From assembly GCA_016584305.1 (NCBI GenBank), contig JACEEZ010020501.1, positions 22,501-86,500 on the forward strand: a stretch of 64,000 nt of DNA, read 5' to 3'. The notes beneath the pieces are model-generated. The model was not told the origin of the DNA and did no database searches. It saw nothing but the letters and a program-made list of their open reading frames with translations. Positions within the stretch are counted from its first letter, which is position 1; every line of letters begins with the position of its first letter. This DNA is from Chionoecetes opilio. Lineage: Eukaryota > Arthropoda > Malacostraca > Decapoda > Majidae. Made by a program: the position numbers and the translations under genes. This document shows positions 11,830 to 22,232 of this stretch, piece after piece.

Positions 11830-12493
11830 CCGTAGATAACAGTGAAGTCGCCAGTTCTACGTTTCTTTGTTATTTACAGACGTGTGGTGGCGTTAATACT
11901 TACATTTCTACATCCATGATTTCAAGAAAGTTAGAAGGGTCTATCTGGAAAGTCTGTGTCATTTTGTGTCTTCATCTGTGTCATATTAGGGCTATAACTG
12001 AACAAATTACAAAAATAAAACCGAGTGGCGACCTCACTATACCTACTACAGTAAAGTCGCCAGCTAGTATTTTAACCCAACAGTTGAGTCGCCACTCTGG
12101 GGAATTCAGGGAAATTAGAGGTAAAGTAAAACAAGTCTCTCTATATATTAGCTGCGGAAGATGCTTGGATATATAAAAATTCTTCTGCCAACGTGAAAAC
12201 AAATTCTATTCAAGTTTGAAAGATCTGGCAAGTTTTGTGTCCTGTCGCCCGAAAGGCTACTGTTTACTGTCTGTCATCGCGCGAAGAAAAACGTGAGAAG
12301 CAAAATGCGCAACAGTTATATTTGCAGATATAAAGCATAAAACAACGCTGAAACAGGGTAGATTATACAGTCATGATATAAACTACTGTGTAACATCTTC
12401 AGTGGCACATAAAAATCAGTAGTGATGCTATAATTCGTAATATTTGGCGCCTGGCGACTTCACTGCAGGTGGCGACTTCACTGTTATCTACGG
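11830..12493. mobile_element. Mariner-like MITE, copy 1 (TA target site)
   Basis: 664 bases with 24-bp perfect terminal inverted repeats beginning CCGTAGATAACAGTGAAGTC, flanked by TA on both sides (11828-11829 and 12494-12495). The core AGTCGCCA of the repeat recurs several times inside. No transposase. The left contig end at 9230-9240 reads GGTCTAGGGAGTT, exactly the flanks with one TA and no element. TA duplication plus terminal sequence place it with Tc1/mariner-type non-autonomous elements. Confidence 0.9.
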
Positions 12494-12807
12494 TAGGGAG
12501 TTTACTTGCCACATCTCATTGATGATCTATGGACCTTCAGAACTCCTTTTTCGATTGAAAATGGACAATGTGAGAGGTTTTATAGGTACTAACATTGTAT
12601 TTTACCCAAACTGGATCATTCATCGCATTAGAAAAATTCTGGCAAGGAGGAAAAGACTTAAGCATCGTGTGGCTTAAGAAGGGAGTTGTTTCTTTTGTCT
12701 TCTAAGCATGTCTTTAGCAAAGAACAACAGTAGTTTTCTTTCTTTATGTATAATAAAGTTAATGCTGCTCAAGCAAGGTGTTAATATGGTCGAGAATTCC
12801 CTTTTAG
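12494..12807. other. Intron tail before oxidase exon
   Basis: Ordinary intronic sequence ending in TTCCCTTTTAG. I see no other feature. Confidence 0.6.
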
Positions 12808-12975
12808 ATCCATGCTAAGCAGACTGAGGAGTTCCTGAGAGGACGGTCCCTTCTGAAGCCCGGCGTGGTGATGGATGCGGCTTTGGTGCTGAGCTCTGAG
12901 GTTTCCCCCTCAAACCCGCCTCAGGACGCCTCCCCTGAGTACCGGTCCTCCCTGGCCCAGGCACTCCTCTACAAG
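12808..12975 (+). CDS. Aldehyde oxidase/XDH family, end of FAD domain
   Basis: A phase 0-0 exon of 56 codons between a CCCTTTTAG acceptor and GTGATT. It encodes AKQTEEFLRGRSLL, then the segment DASPEYRSSLAQALLYK. DASPEYR-SLA-LFYK is the signature that closes the FAD-binding domain in arthropod aldehyde oxidases; xanthine dehydrogenases have a different wording there. This is the best evidence in the window for an aldehyde oxidase rather than XDH. It joins in frame to the next exon at 13200. Confidence 0.9.
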
Positions 12976-13199
12976 GTGATTGGGAACACCTGGGAGGGTA
13001 TTTCTTTCCAATTAGTAATTTTTATATGTGTTGGAAAACTATGATAACTTACCCAACAGACTATTATACGTGTAGATATTTTCTGATAAACATTTATATC
13101 CACAAAAATAACAATGTTCTTACCCAGTCTCCATTTCCAGACTTTAGTTACGTTTGTATTTTGTGTGTCAAGTATATTCTTTTGTGTCTGGCCAAATAG

Positions 13200-13365
13200 G
13201 CTGTGATCAGCATCCTGGGTGAAGCGGTGAATCCTGAACTGGTGAGTGCCGGCAGCCTCATCACTCGGCCCTTGTCGTCTGGAAAGCAGTTCTTTGTTGA
13301 GAATATTGAAATGTTCCCCGTCGGGAAGCCAATGCCCAAGGTGGAGTCTCTGCCCCAGGTGTCAG
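13200..13365 (+). CDS. Aldehyde oxidase/XDH family, hinge into molybdopterin domain
   Basis: Starts AVISILGEAVNPELVSAGS after a CAAATAG acceptor in phase 0. RPLSSGKQFF and PVGKPMPKVESLPQVSG follow. RPLSSG-Q and P-GKP--K are the linker between the FAD and molybdopterin-binding domains. The most likely donor is GTGAGG at 13366, splitting the Gly codon. The next six bases also read GEAK, which is what the protein should contain, so either the intron start mimics coding sequence or the exon runs on to about 13377. The catalytic molybdenum-site exons are not visible downstream. Confidence 0.88.
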
Positions 13366-13745
13366 GTGAGGCCAAGGATTCTTATTTGTTCAATTAATTT
13401 AGAAGGCAAATTTCCTGTTTATGTATTGTACATTGAATCTCATGTTAGGTGGTACCATGGCCTACTAGAAAAAATGATAAATAAAATCCATCCATCCAAT
13501 GGAAAAGTAACCACTCAGCAGGAACAGATGAAGATTAATGCCTTTACAAGTACACTCAGCTTTGGTTCATAGTCACAAATCTGGCAGCAATTAAACGTTT
13601 TTGGTTGTAAATTTTTATTCAATAATGACTTACTTTTCAATGTTACCACATATAAGTTTACATGCAGGTATACAGGGTGTAACACGAGTTTCTGCAAATA
13701 TTGATACAGGTGAAAGAACATGTAATTCTAAGCACAAAATATTCT
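13366..13745. other. Intron or post-exon sequence
   Basis: AT-rich with no recognisable exon. Open frames on both strands show no family resemblance. Confidence 0.5.
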
Positions 13746-14355
13746 ATAACCAAATGCTTTTTGAAGCTTCCTTTAGACGTGAGATGAAGTTAGAAAAATT
13801 TGCGCGGCCAGTATAATTTCACCATGGCAGGCGGTTGCCGCTCGGTGACATTTTGAATGATTTAATCATAATGTTTACTAGTAATGGAGCATTGCATTAT
13901 CTTATAACAACATAATTGGTATTAATGGACATGTTTTTACTAAATAAGCAGTACATGAGAACAGCAGGGCTGTAATAAACAACACTGTAAAAGGCTAAGT
14001 GGCAATGCGTCGGGGTGGAGAGGAAGGAAGGACTAGGCTGCGAGGCCTCACGCCGATCAGCTGAGTCACGTGTTCCATCCTACCCCTCCCTGACACGATG
14101 CCATGTAGCCTTTTACAGTATTGTTTATTACAGCCCTGCTGTTCTCATGTACTGCTTATTTAGTAAAAACATGTCCATTAATACCAATTGTGTTGTTATA
14201 AGATAATGTAATGCTCCATTACTAGTAAACATTATGATAAAATCATTCAAAATGTCACCGAGCGGCAACCGCCTGCCATGGTGAAATTACTGGCCACGCT
14301 AATTTTTCTAACTTCATCTCACGTCTAAAGGAAGCTTCAAAAAGCATATGGTTAT
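13746..14355. mobile_element. Fold-back (long palindromic) element
   Basis: About 610 bases, almost entirely an inverted repeat. The left arm (ATAACCAAATGC, TTTTTGAAGCTTCCTTTAG, GCAGGCGGTTGCCGCTCGG) is repeated inverted in the right arm, which ends GCATATGGTTAT. The arms are about 250 bases, near identical, around a roughly 100-base GC-richer centre (14000-14100) that is not palindromic. No ORF. I see no clear target-site duplication. It would form a long hairpin. Confidence 0.88.
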
Positions 14356-14428
14356 CAGTGGCGTACCGAGGGGGGGGGGGGGGCATGNGCTGGCCCGATC
14401 TGGACTGGGCTAGTCCCGGGCGCCACTG
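14356..14428. mobile_element. Probable truncated hAT-like MITE across a contig join
   Basis: Begins CAGTGGCGTACCG plus a long G run and ends CGCCACTG, matching the termini of the complete element at 15157-15623. An N at 14388 interrupts it, so the two ends may come from different contigs. No 8-bp duplication is visible around it. Confidence 0.5.
14388..14388. other. Assembly N, possible contig join
   Basis: A single N directly after a G homopolymer and the start of a repetitive element, a typical place for a contig break. The oxidase exons stop 1 kb to the left and no later exon appears to the right. Confidence 0.6.
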
Positions 14429-14840
14429 TTTTGCGAGGCAGTCTGGAACGGTTTAGCCCAGTCCAGTCCGGTCCAGCCCAGAGAGCAGGACCACCTTGGA
14501 CCAGTGTGGGGAGAACTGGCGCATGCACACTACAGTCAGCGGGGAAGACAACCAGGAGCTTCTCGTGCTGCTGATAAGACATGAAACACCATGATGGCCG
14601 ACCATAAGACTAAAGTAATTTTCATAGTCATCCCTACAACATTGACTTCCCATTGAGAAGTCAAGTAAATAAAACGCGCGCTTTTTAATAATGTGTGCAC
14701 TTCTGCCCGGAGGACCGCCCACTCGATCCCCCAGCCAATAGGAACGACGAATGGGACGGGGCCAGTCTCGATGTATTTTAGCGAGCATCAGTCCAGCCTG
14801 GAACGGTATAGACTGGACTGAACCAGGGCGGCGAACGTCA
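14429..14840. other. GC-rich spacer with short direct repeats
   Basis: CTGGAACGGT recurs at about 14442 and 14798 with related CCAGTCCAGTCCGG strings, suggesting remnants of a small element. No coding evidence. Confidence 0.4.
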
Positions 14841-15156
14841 CAAAAAACGCTCTAATACTCATACCGTTCACATTCCAGCATCAAGTGCTCCACGGTTTCA
14901 TCCATCCTGTCACACAAATCACACACACCTTGCTGCCACCATTCTTCCATCTGTACATACGACTATTTACCTCCAGCGACTTTGTCCTGGCTCTGAAGAG
15001 TAGGTCCCCTCCATAGCCACCATCATAGAACCTTTCATTCCGTGGCTGGTCCTTTCAACTGTACCATTCCAGCATTGATTTCTCACTCATTCCCCTCAGC
15101 CATTCTTCTTTCCCTTTCTCTTCCACTCTCCTATTTATTTCCTTTTTGCACACAGC

Positions 15157-15522
15157 CAGTGGCGTACCGGGGGGGGGGGGGGGCCATGCGGCCATGGGCC
15201 CCCCCTTTTGCAAATGATAAATAATTAAAAATAGATATATATATTTAAAAAAATATGTATAAAATATATATATGGTAAAAACTGCATAAGCACTGCTTCA
15301 AGCTTATCAGAATGACATTACAGCAGCATATAGTACACTAAAATTTTATTGTACTTCATATCTGCAAAGGTTCCAGTGCAAAGACCGCACACTGAAACCT
15401 TTACAGATATGAAGTACAGTAAGTGTACTATATACTGCTGTAATGGCATTCAGATAAGCTTGGAGCAGTGCTTCTGCAGTTTTACCATATATATATATAT
15501 ATATATATATATATCATATATA

Positions 15523-15588
<66 letters not shown>

Positions 15589-15623
15589 GCCCCCCCCTTT
15601 TCAATTTTCTGGGTACGCCACTG
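15157..15623. mobile_element. hAT-like MITE with 8-bp target-site duplication
   Basis: Termini CAGTGGCGTACC and GGTACGCCACTG, flanked by the identical octamer CACACAGC at 15149-15156 and 15624-15631. An 8-bp duplication is diagnostic of hAT-type insertion. Inside is a long hairpin (arms about 15280-15385 and 15388-15485, TGCTGTAATG, TTCATATCTG, GGTTTCAGTG type) and a long TA microsatellite at 15486-15586. No transposase. It interrupts the C-terminal coding part of LINE A. Confidence 0.92.
15486..15586 (+). repeat. (TA)n microsatellite in the hAT-like MITE
   Basis: About 100 bases of TA with two interruptions. It lies between the hairpin and right terminus of the host MITE. Confidence 0.95.
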
Positions 15624-16046
15624 CACACAGCCATACTCCCATGTCTCATCACTCCTGTCACAAACATTCCCAGTTCACCTGTCCATTTTTCCACTTTTAC
15701 TGAGTCTTTCATCCACTTCCCATACATATTCCAGTCTCAAACCTTACTTGCCCACTTGCTGTCATCCAATCGTTGCAGTCTAGCTCTGTACCTCAGTCCT
15801 GCCTTTGCTATCCTCTCTCTGAACGTGCTCCATCCCATGTCTCCTCTAATGCTTCCACTGCCACATACCTATTGGCTCCTAATGCTATTCTGCCTGCTTT
15901 GTTCTGTGTTACTTCCAATCTATCCAACTCCTTCCTAGACCACACCATTGTTTCCAGGCCATACATAATGCTAGGGACAGCCACACCCTTCCATAGTCCT
16001 CTCACCACTTCATACTTGTTGGCCCGACATCTTGCCACACTGCCTA

Positions 16047-16692
16047 CCGTAGATAACAGTCAAGTCGCCAGTTCACACTTTCTTTGTTATTTACAGACGT
16101 GTGGTGGCGTTAATACTTACATTTGTACATCCATGATTTCAGGAAAGTTAGAAGGGATTATCTGGAAAGTCTGTGTCATTTTGTGTCTTCATCTGTGTCA
16201 TATTAGGGCTATAAATGAACAAATTACAAAAATAAAACTGAGTGGCGACCTTGCTATACCTACTACAGTAAAGTCGCCAGCTAGTATTTTAACCCAACAG
16301 TTGAGTCACCACTCTGGGGAATTCAGGGAAATTAGAGGTAAAGTAAAACAAGTCTATATATATTAGCTGCGGAAGATGCTTGGATATATAAAAGTTCCTC
16401 TGCCAACGTGAAAACCAATTTTATTCAAGTTTGAAGATCTGGTAAGTCTTATGTCCTATCGCCCGAAAGGTGATGAGCGACTGTTTGTCGTCGCGCCAAG
16501 AAAAACTTGAGAAGCAAAATGCGCAACAGTTATATTTGCAGATACAAAGCATAAAACAACGCTGAAACAGGGTAGATTATACAGTCATGATAATATAAAC
16601 TACTGTGTAACATCTTCAGTGGCACATAAAAATCAGTAGTGATGCTATAATTCGTAATATTTGGCGGCTGGCGACTTGACTGTTATCTACGG
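16047..16692. mobile_element. Mariner-like MITE, copy 2, nested in LINE A
   Basis: 646 bases, same termini as copy 1 (CCGTAGATAACAGT) with one change in the repeat (GTCAAGTC for GTGAAGTC), mirrored at both ends. TA flanks it at 16045-16046 and 16693-16694. Deleting the element and one TA joins the two halves of the LINE polymerase in frame (QWVGRL then GSVARCRAN), which confirms the boundaries. About 95 percent similar to copy 1 by eye. Confidence 0.93.
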
Positions 16693-17700
16693 TAGCCTTC
16701 CAACCCACTGGTTGGCTCTAGCTATCCTCTCATGTTTAGTTTTCTCACATCCTTTATCATCCAACCAAATACCCAGATACTTGTACTCTTTCGTTCTCTT
16801 TATTTCATTCCCACCCACCATCCAAATCCTGTCATCATCAGAGTCATCCCCATTCACCACCAACACCTGGCTCTTCTCCTTACTGAGCCTAACGTTGAAG
16901 TCCCTTCCATACTCAGTCACAGCATTCAGCATCTCTTGTAGCTCATTGTGGTTTTCACTAAGGATCACCACATCATCTGCATACATCAGTACACTCAACA
17001 CTTCATCTCCAATTTTCACACCCAGACCTGTACGCTTACTCTCACTGCCATTTCCTCAACATATAATCCAAAAGTAGAGGAGAAAGGACACAGCCCTGTC
17101 TTACTCCTCTCTTACTATTCACCCATCCAGTCTCGAGGTCACCCATACTGAACTTGGCCTGTGTGTTCTCATACATACTGCTTATTATTTTAACAACCTT
17201 CTCACTCATGCCAATCGTCTCCAATACCTTACATAGCATTCTCCTATCCACTCTGTCATACGCATTCTCAATATCTAGAAAGGCTAGATATTTCTTTCTT
17301 CCATCCTTCCTTGTTCTCTCAATCACTTCATTCACTACAAACATATTGTCCTCACCTCTTCTGTCTTTCTGAATCCATTCTGCTCTTCACCCATCACCTT
17401 ATTTCTTTCCACAACTTCACCTAGTCTTTCATTCAGTACACCACAGAAAATCTTACATACCGTGTCACACACCGCTATTGGCCTGTAATTCTTAATCTCC
17501 TTCCTACTCTTGTGTCCTCCCTTATGTATGAGGGTCACTCTACTGTCATTCCAGGCACCAGGCACCCTTTCCTCTCTCCATATATGTCCAAACAACTCAT
17601 GCATTCCCTCAATTACTCCTCACCTCCCTCTCTATAGAATTAATTCGGGATACCGTCCATCCAGGGCCTTCCATTTTTCAGTTTTCTTACATACCCTTCA

Positions 17701-18552
17701 ATCTCATCCATAGGCGACACACTCTAATTTGATGTCGATCTCAAATTCTTCAACAAATATAATGGTGGCCTTTATAACGGTAGCTCCCTTAAAGACGCCA
17801 AGGCAAGCATGTATGAGGAGTCAAAGGGTCGGAAAAATAATGTATTGCAAATCTTGAAGGTGATCATTTATTGTTAGCTGCCTGTGGTGTGCAATAATTT
17901 ATTTCTGGTCTAGGTACCGTTGAGCAAAATGTATTAACCCAATTGCAAGATCGAATAGGCCTATCGTTTCTATTTTTTTTTATTAAACCGTCAACTATTA
18001 TTCTTTCCATAGGTAAAGATAGGGGCATACGCTATGATGCGCGTGGCCTCGGTGCTCATCCGTCGCATTAGCCCTTAAGCCTGCTGTGGTGGGTGTCACG
18101 GGTGAGGACCCTTACCCCGGGACACAAGGCTAGTGTGACACCCAGGTTACCACATTTACCTTCCCCAGGTACCCATTAATCGACTATCCCCGAAAGGAAG
18201 GATGAACAGCTGTTAGGCTGGCCGCCGACTTCCCCGGGCCTGGATTGGAACCACCGCTCCTCTCTCGTCTCTTCCTGCGCCTTTCACCTCCATGTCGTGA
18301 CCTCCCTCCATTGCTACTTGCTCTTGCAATGTACAGTGTGCATGGCCTGCGTCCCTCTTGTCCTAATTATGTTCAGGTCAAAAGGTCAAGGGTCACCACA
18401 CCTGGCATGTGGGTAGCCCTTTGGGGGCCCACCAGTGTGGCAATCTTTTCCCAGTTTTTTGGGTCTAAGGTCAAGGTCACGAGGTCATAAAATGTCGAAA
18501 TTAATTGTGGTCCATGGGGCTTCATTTAATGTTAAAGATAAGGACACCAAAT
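17701..18552. repeat. Repetitive spacer, partly a dispersed element
   Basis: 18165-18250 (CCCAGGTACCCATTAATCGA, GGATGAACAGCTG, CCCGGGCCTGGATTGGAACC) resembles a dispersed repeat that I recall from crab and shrimp sequences, with a tRNA-B-box-like end. No complete tRNA can be folded from it. The rest has no recognisable content. Confidence 0.4.
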
Positions 18553-18765
18553 TTAACCCGTGAGGCCCAGAACGTAATTTCCATTGAAATTTTGAGTACC
18601 TTTAGACAATTTTTAGTGAATATAAGCAATACTTTATAGATATGACCTGTTTAGTATCCTTGTCCACTAAACTAATTTGGTATATTCAGTTACTTTTCAA
18701 AATTTTAGGGCTCGAAAAAGCATGATTTTTTTATAGCAAAGGAAAGATCTGGGCGTGAAGGGTAA
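18553..18765 (+). mobile_element. piggyBac-like MITE, copy 1
   Basis: About 213 bases starting TTAACCCGTGAGGCCCAG and ending TCTGGGCGTGAAGGGTAA. The TTAA target site, CCC...GGG ends and imperfect inverted termini fit a piggyBac-type non-autonomous element. Right TTAA is mutated. Confidence 0.8.
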
Positions 18766-18971
18766 AATACAAGTGAGTTTGACATCTGGGACCTTGCAGA
18801 GGGCCAAATGACCTTGCCCTTGGCTGTGGCCCTGAAGATAGGCGCCTAGGGCGTGCTATGCTAACTCTGACATCACGGCTACAGGCCTAAGTCTGCATCT
18901 CTCTTTGAGCGCAGATAGATTTAAATAATACCATTTACAATAATACCCAAATTTTAATTTACCAAAGCTTT

Positions 18972-19196
18972 GTAACAGCCCCTTGAGACCCAAAAAGTAC
19001 TTTCCATTGTAATTTGAGTACTATTAGACGTTTTTAGTGAATATAAACAATGATTTATAGACATGATCTGTTTAGTACCCTTTGGGTCCACTAACTTATT
19101 TGGTTTTTTTTTTTTTTTAGTTACTTTTTGTAATTCTATGGTTAACAGCAGACAGTTTTTTATAGCAAAGGAAAGGTCTGGGCGTGAAGGGGTTAA
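18972..19196 (+). mobile_element. piggyBac-like MITE, copy 2
   Basis: Same family: CCCCTTGAGACCC near the left end, GGCGTGAAGGGGTTAA at the right. The left target site is degraded to GTAA. Confidence 0.8.
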
Positions 19197-19963
19197 TAGC
19201 AGAAGAGGATTCGGCTGGTTATATTATTATTTTTTTTTGCATTGTGATCCAAATGCCTTATGATGTATAGGTAAAAATCTACTGACAATTGAGCTTGACC
19301 GATCCCTTGCATGATAAATACTGAAATGTTTGGGGAGCCATCGTAAATCAAAACAATCGCAGAAATTTAGCTTGACCATTCGCTCGCAAAGCTTGGAAAA
19401 AGCTAGTATGACCACCATCATCATCAGCATCTTTCTGTTTAAGTCAGATTTTCCCATAAATTTTTATAGGTTAGACGGTCGATGATACGCTTCCAATTCT
19501 ATTGTTGGCGTTCATATTTAATCTGCGGCATGAGTTTTACGCCCCGGATGCTCTTCCTGGCAGGCAACCCAAGTTTTCAGCTGAGGACATTACTGAGTAG
19601 CTACATTAGACTATAAATTGAGATCATGAAAATTTTTGAGTTCCCAAAAAACCCAAGTGATTAGTATAATCAATCAATAGTTTAAAATTAATTTTGACCA
19701 AGGGTATTAGTAACATTCATATATCTCATAGATTTTCAAAGTAGGAAACAGCCGATGAGCCCCAAAATAGTAGTGAAATAGTGGTACAATGTTGTCTTTT
19801 TCAATCTATAGTAACCTAAAAAAGGCATTGCATGATTTTCTGGCTCTTGAAAAATTTAAATGAACTCAATACACAAGTTGATATGAAAAGTGAATTTAAT
19901 TTATCATATTTGTTAGATTATTTTTGTGTGAGCCTGCCTGAAATTATATCACTGTGGGACAGT
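19197..19963. other. Spacer with a LINE 3' tail fragment
   Basis: Apart from the repeat at 19434-19560 this AT-rich stretch shows no gene or structured element. Confidence 0.4.
19434..19560. repeat. Short dispersed repeat, copy 1 (probable LINE 3' end)
   Basis: TCAGATTTTCCCATAAA, GGTTAGACGGTCGATGATAC, TTACGCCCCGGATG. The same block recurs at 21714-21836 and 62735-62825, and its first part resembles the 3' end of LINE B at 9264-9310. Confidence 0.75.
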
Positions 19964-20176
19964 TTAACCCCCTTGAGACCCAGAACGTAATTTTCATTGT
20001 AATTTGGGTGCCATTAGACCATTTTTAGTGAATATAGCAATATTTTATAGATAGACCTGTTTAGTATCCTTGGCGACCAACAAAAATTCTATAATAAGTT
20101 TCTTTTTGTAATTTTATGGCTCGACAACATACAATTTTTTTTAGCAAAGGAAAGATCTGGGCGTGAAGGGGGTTAA
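19964..20176 (+). mobile_element. piggyBac-like MITE, copy 3
   Basis: TTAA on both sides (19964-19967 and 20173-20176), CCCCCTTGAGACCCAGAACG at the left and TCTGGGCGTGAAGGGGG at the right. Confidence 0.88.
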
Positions 20177-21149
20177 TAAATCACAAACATATTATTCCAG
20201 TAATCCATAATATAGTCCTGCATATGTGGGTACCTAGGGAGAAAGGGTAAATAAAGTGCAGCAATGTATTGTTATAAAGGTACTGTCAGAGTCCAATAAG
20301 GTCAAATCTTTATTACTGAATTTTTAACAGAGCAGCATTTCCAACTGCCCAAATTTAGGACCTTAGAAAAACAAAGTAGAGTGACTGGGAGACTTAGGAG
20401 AATAGCAAGCCTGGCATGCCGGAGACAAGGAGTGACCACGAGCACTCAGGGAGGTGGTAGCCAGATTCATGTTAGGAGGGGTGGGGAGGGTCAGGTTAAG
20501 TCAGGTCGGGTCAGAGGGCAGCTCTAGTTGGGGCTGTGAGTGGAAGTAAAGCTTAGTTTTATAACTTTGATAGTTAAAAGTTTCAAAAAGATTTTTAGGT
20601 TCAGTTTTTTTCAACCTTTCTTCATTCAGCGCAGCCAACTATATCAACGGAAATGAACAACTTATGCACGTCGGCTGAAGTTTCCATGTAAAGAACAAAA
20701 TGTTTTAAGTTAGATTTGATATTAAGAATTGAAAATTAAAAAAAACAACAAAACTTTAGCCTTAGACACTTGATACTAGTTGTCAAGAAATTTGGATCAA
20801 GAAGGTAATACCAAAACTGACTTCCTTCAAACTTCACTTTCATGTTTTTAATTTGTTTACTAAGACTGCCAGACTTTCTGTTTAATCTGACCTGAGCAGA
20901 GCCAGACGCTGCCTGTGTTTTGATCAAGCTCTTCACCATTCACTCTGCCACTGTGCCGTTTCCCTGCGCTCTCCACAACAAAAACTATGTGCTTGGGATA
21001 AATACACAATTTTGCCCCCCCCATTTAAATTCCAACCTTGCTCTTTTGTAAAATATATGAAAAAATATATATGTGTATACTTTACAGGTAAAAATCAAGA
21101 AGTACAACAAGGAAAACCAAGAAAAATGACAACATTAATGAACATGTCA

Positions 21150-21150
<1 letters not shown>
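20177..21150. other. Non-coding spacer
   Basis: Ordinary AT-rich sequence with a short GGTCAGGTTAAGTCAGGTC motif near 20490. No coding or structural feature recognised. Confidence 0.4.
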
Positions 21151-21190
<40 letters not shown>

Positions 21191-21209
21191 ATTATATTAA
21201 TATATATAT

Positions 21210-21242
<33 letters not shown>
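21150..21242 (+). repeat. (TA)n microsatellite
   Basis: Interrupted TA tract; Tyr-Ile open frames through it are not coding. Confidence 0.95.
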
Positions 21243-21713
21243 GCACACAATAAATAACCTGCTTCTACAAATTGAATGGTTCTTGGACCTCATTCTTATA
21301 ACATTGATTTTTGTCCTTACAGTGTATCTTGTGATACATAAAATATTCAGGGTTTTTTGTTCCAAGGCCATGACCAACATAACACTTGCCACCCAATGGG
21401 AGCCTGTTAAATCTAAAAGAATATGAAATTGGTAAAAATATCTCAATTGTTACTACCCGTGGCTCATTTATCCTGGTAATTCCCTTCGCCACTTTTGCAC
21501 TTTATATTTCTTCCTGCTTTTCATTAATTTCTTATAATATTGTACAGATTGTTGCTTTGGCATTCAGTGTTCAGCACTTGGATCATATTTTCCACTTTCT
21601 CGTTCGAAAATATTTTTTTTTCTTCACTCCAATGGTTTTGGCAAAGGCATTTATTACTTGATTTGCTGGCCCACGCCTGAAGGTTAAAGGCAAAAATAAG
21701 CAGATAAGTCATC
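21243..21713. other. Non-coding spacer
   Basis: Open frames exist on both strands but none resembles a known protein. I see nothing else. Confidence 0.35.
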
Positions 21714-21836
21714 ATCTTTCTGTTTAATGTCAGATTTTCCCATAATAGAGGTTAGACGGTCGATGATACGCTTCCAATTCTATTGTTGGCGTTTATCATT
21801 TAAAATTTGCGGCATGAGTTTTACGCCCCGGATGAT
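21714..21836. repeat. Short dispersed repeat, copy 2
   Basis: Nearly identical to 19434-19560 (GGTTAGACGGTCGATGATAC, GCGGCATGAGTTTTACGCCC), ending CCCCGGATGA. Confidence 0.8.
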
Positions 21837-22049
21837 AAGCAGATAAGTGCAGTAATGAGCCTCCCACGTTAAGCAACAGACAGGTACTACTGCCTGTCTC
21901 ACCTGCTCTGCCGACCTCTCCCGGACCCGTCAAGCCGTATTACACACTTTTTTATGTATCCCTCTTATGTATACCTCCGCCTTTATAACTTTTCAAAACC
22001 TTGGTATTTCTGATCATTTAATGACAGCCCTGCTCCACATTTGTCATAG

Positions 22050-22232
22050 CTTCATATATAGCCGGGTGGCAGATGGGCCACAGTTGCCGGAGGTGGTATG
22101 ACACAGCCCCTCGGTGGGCCTGGATAAGCCCCCCCCCATGTTCCATCTACGCTGGCCCTCTTTATGCACCACTCAGCCTGGGTGCCAAATCAACACAACA
22201 ACAACAACAACAACAACAACAATAACAACGAT
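22050..22232 (+). repeat. SINE-like retroposon with (CAA)n tail
   Basis: GCCGGGTGGCAGATGGGCC through CAGCCTGGGTGCCAAATC, followed by (CAA)n at 22193-22232. A GC-rich body of about 140 bases plus a simple-repeat 3' tail is retroposon-like. I see no full polymerase III promoter. Confidence 0.6.

Larger units (their letters stand above)
14841..17700 (-). pseudogene. Non-LTR retrotransposon A (RT and C-terminal domain), broken
   Basis: Reading the - strand from 17604, the first pieces are fingers/palm: VPGAWNDSRVTLIHKGG, KNYRPIAVCDTVCKIF, LAFLDIENAYDRVDR and GVRQGCVLSPLL. Next comes YADD (16972-16983), then NVRLSKEKSQV and YKYLGIWLD, and the C-terminal VPSIMYGLETMVW. It ends in a Cys motif, CDLCDRMDETVEHL near 14940-14870. 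At least two frame changes separate the pieces. A mariner-like MITE (16047-16692) and a hAT-like MITE (15157-15623) interrupt it. Removing the first MITE with one TA restores the reading frame exactly. The element is 5'-truncated and inactive; the clade is not certain. Confidence 0.88.

Noticed and set aside
15349..15938. Open frames with long Tyr-Ile stretches
   Set aside because: They run through the TA microsatellite inside the hAT-like MITE and then antisense to LINE A.
18165..18250. A tRNA gene (GGATTGGAACC resembles a T-arm)
   Set aside because: No acceptor stem, anticodon arm or A box could be folded around it; it reads as a dispersed repeat.
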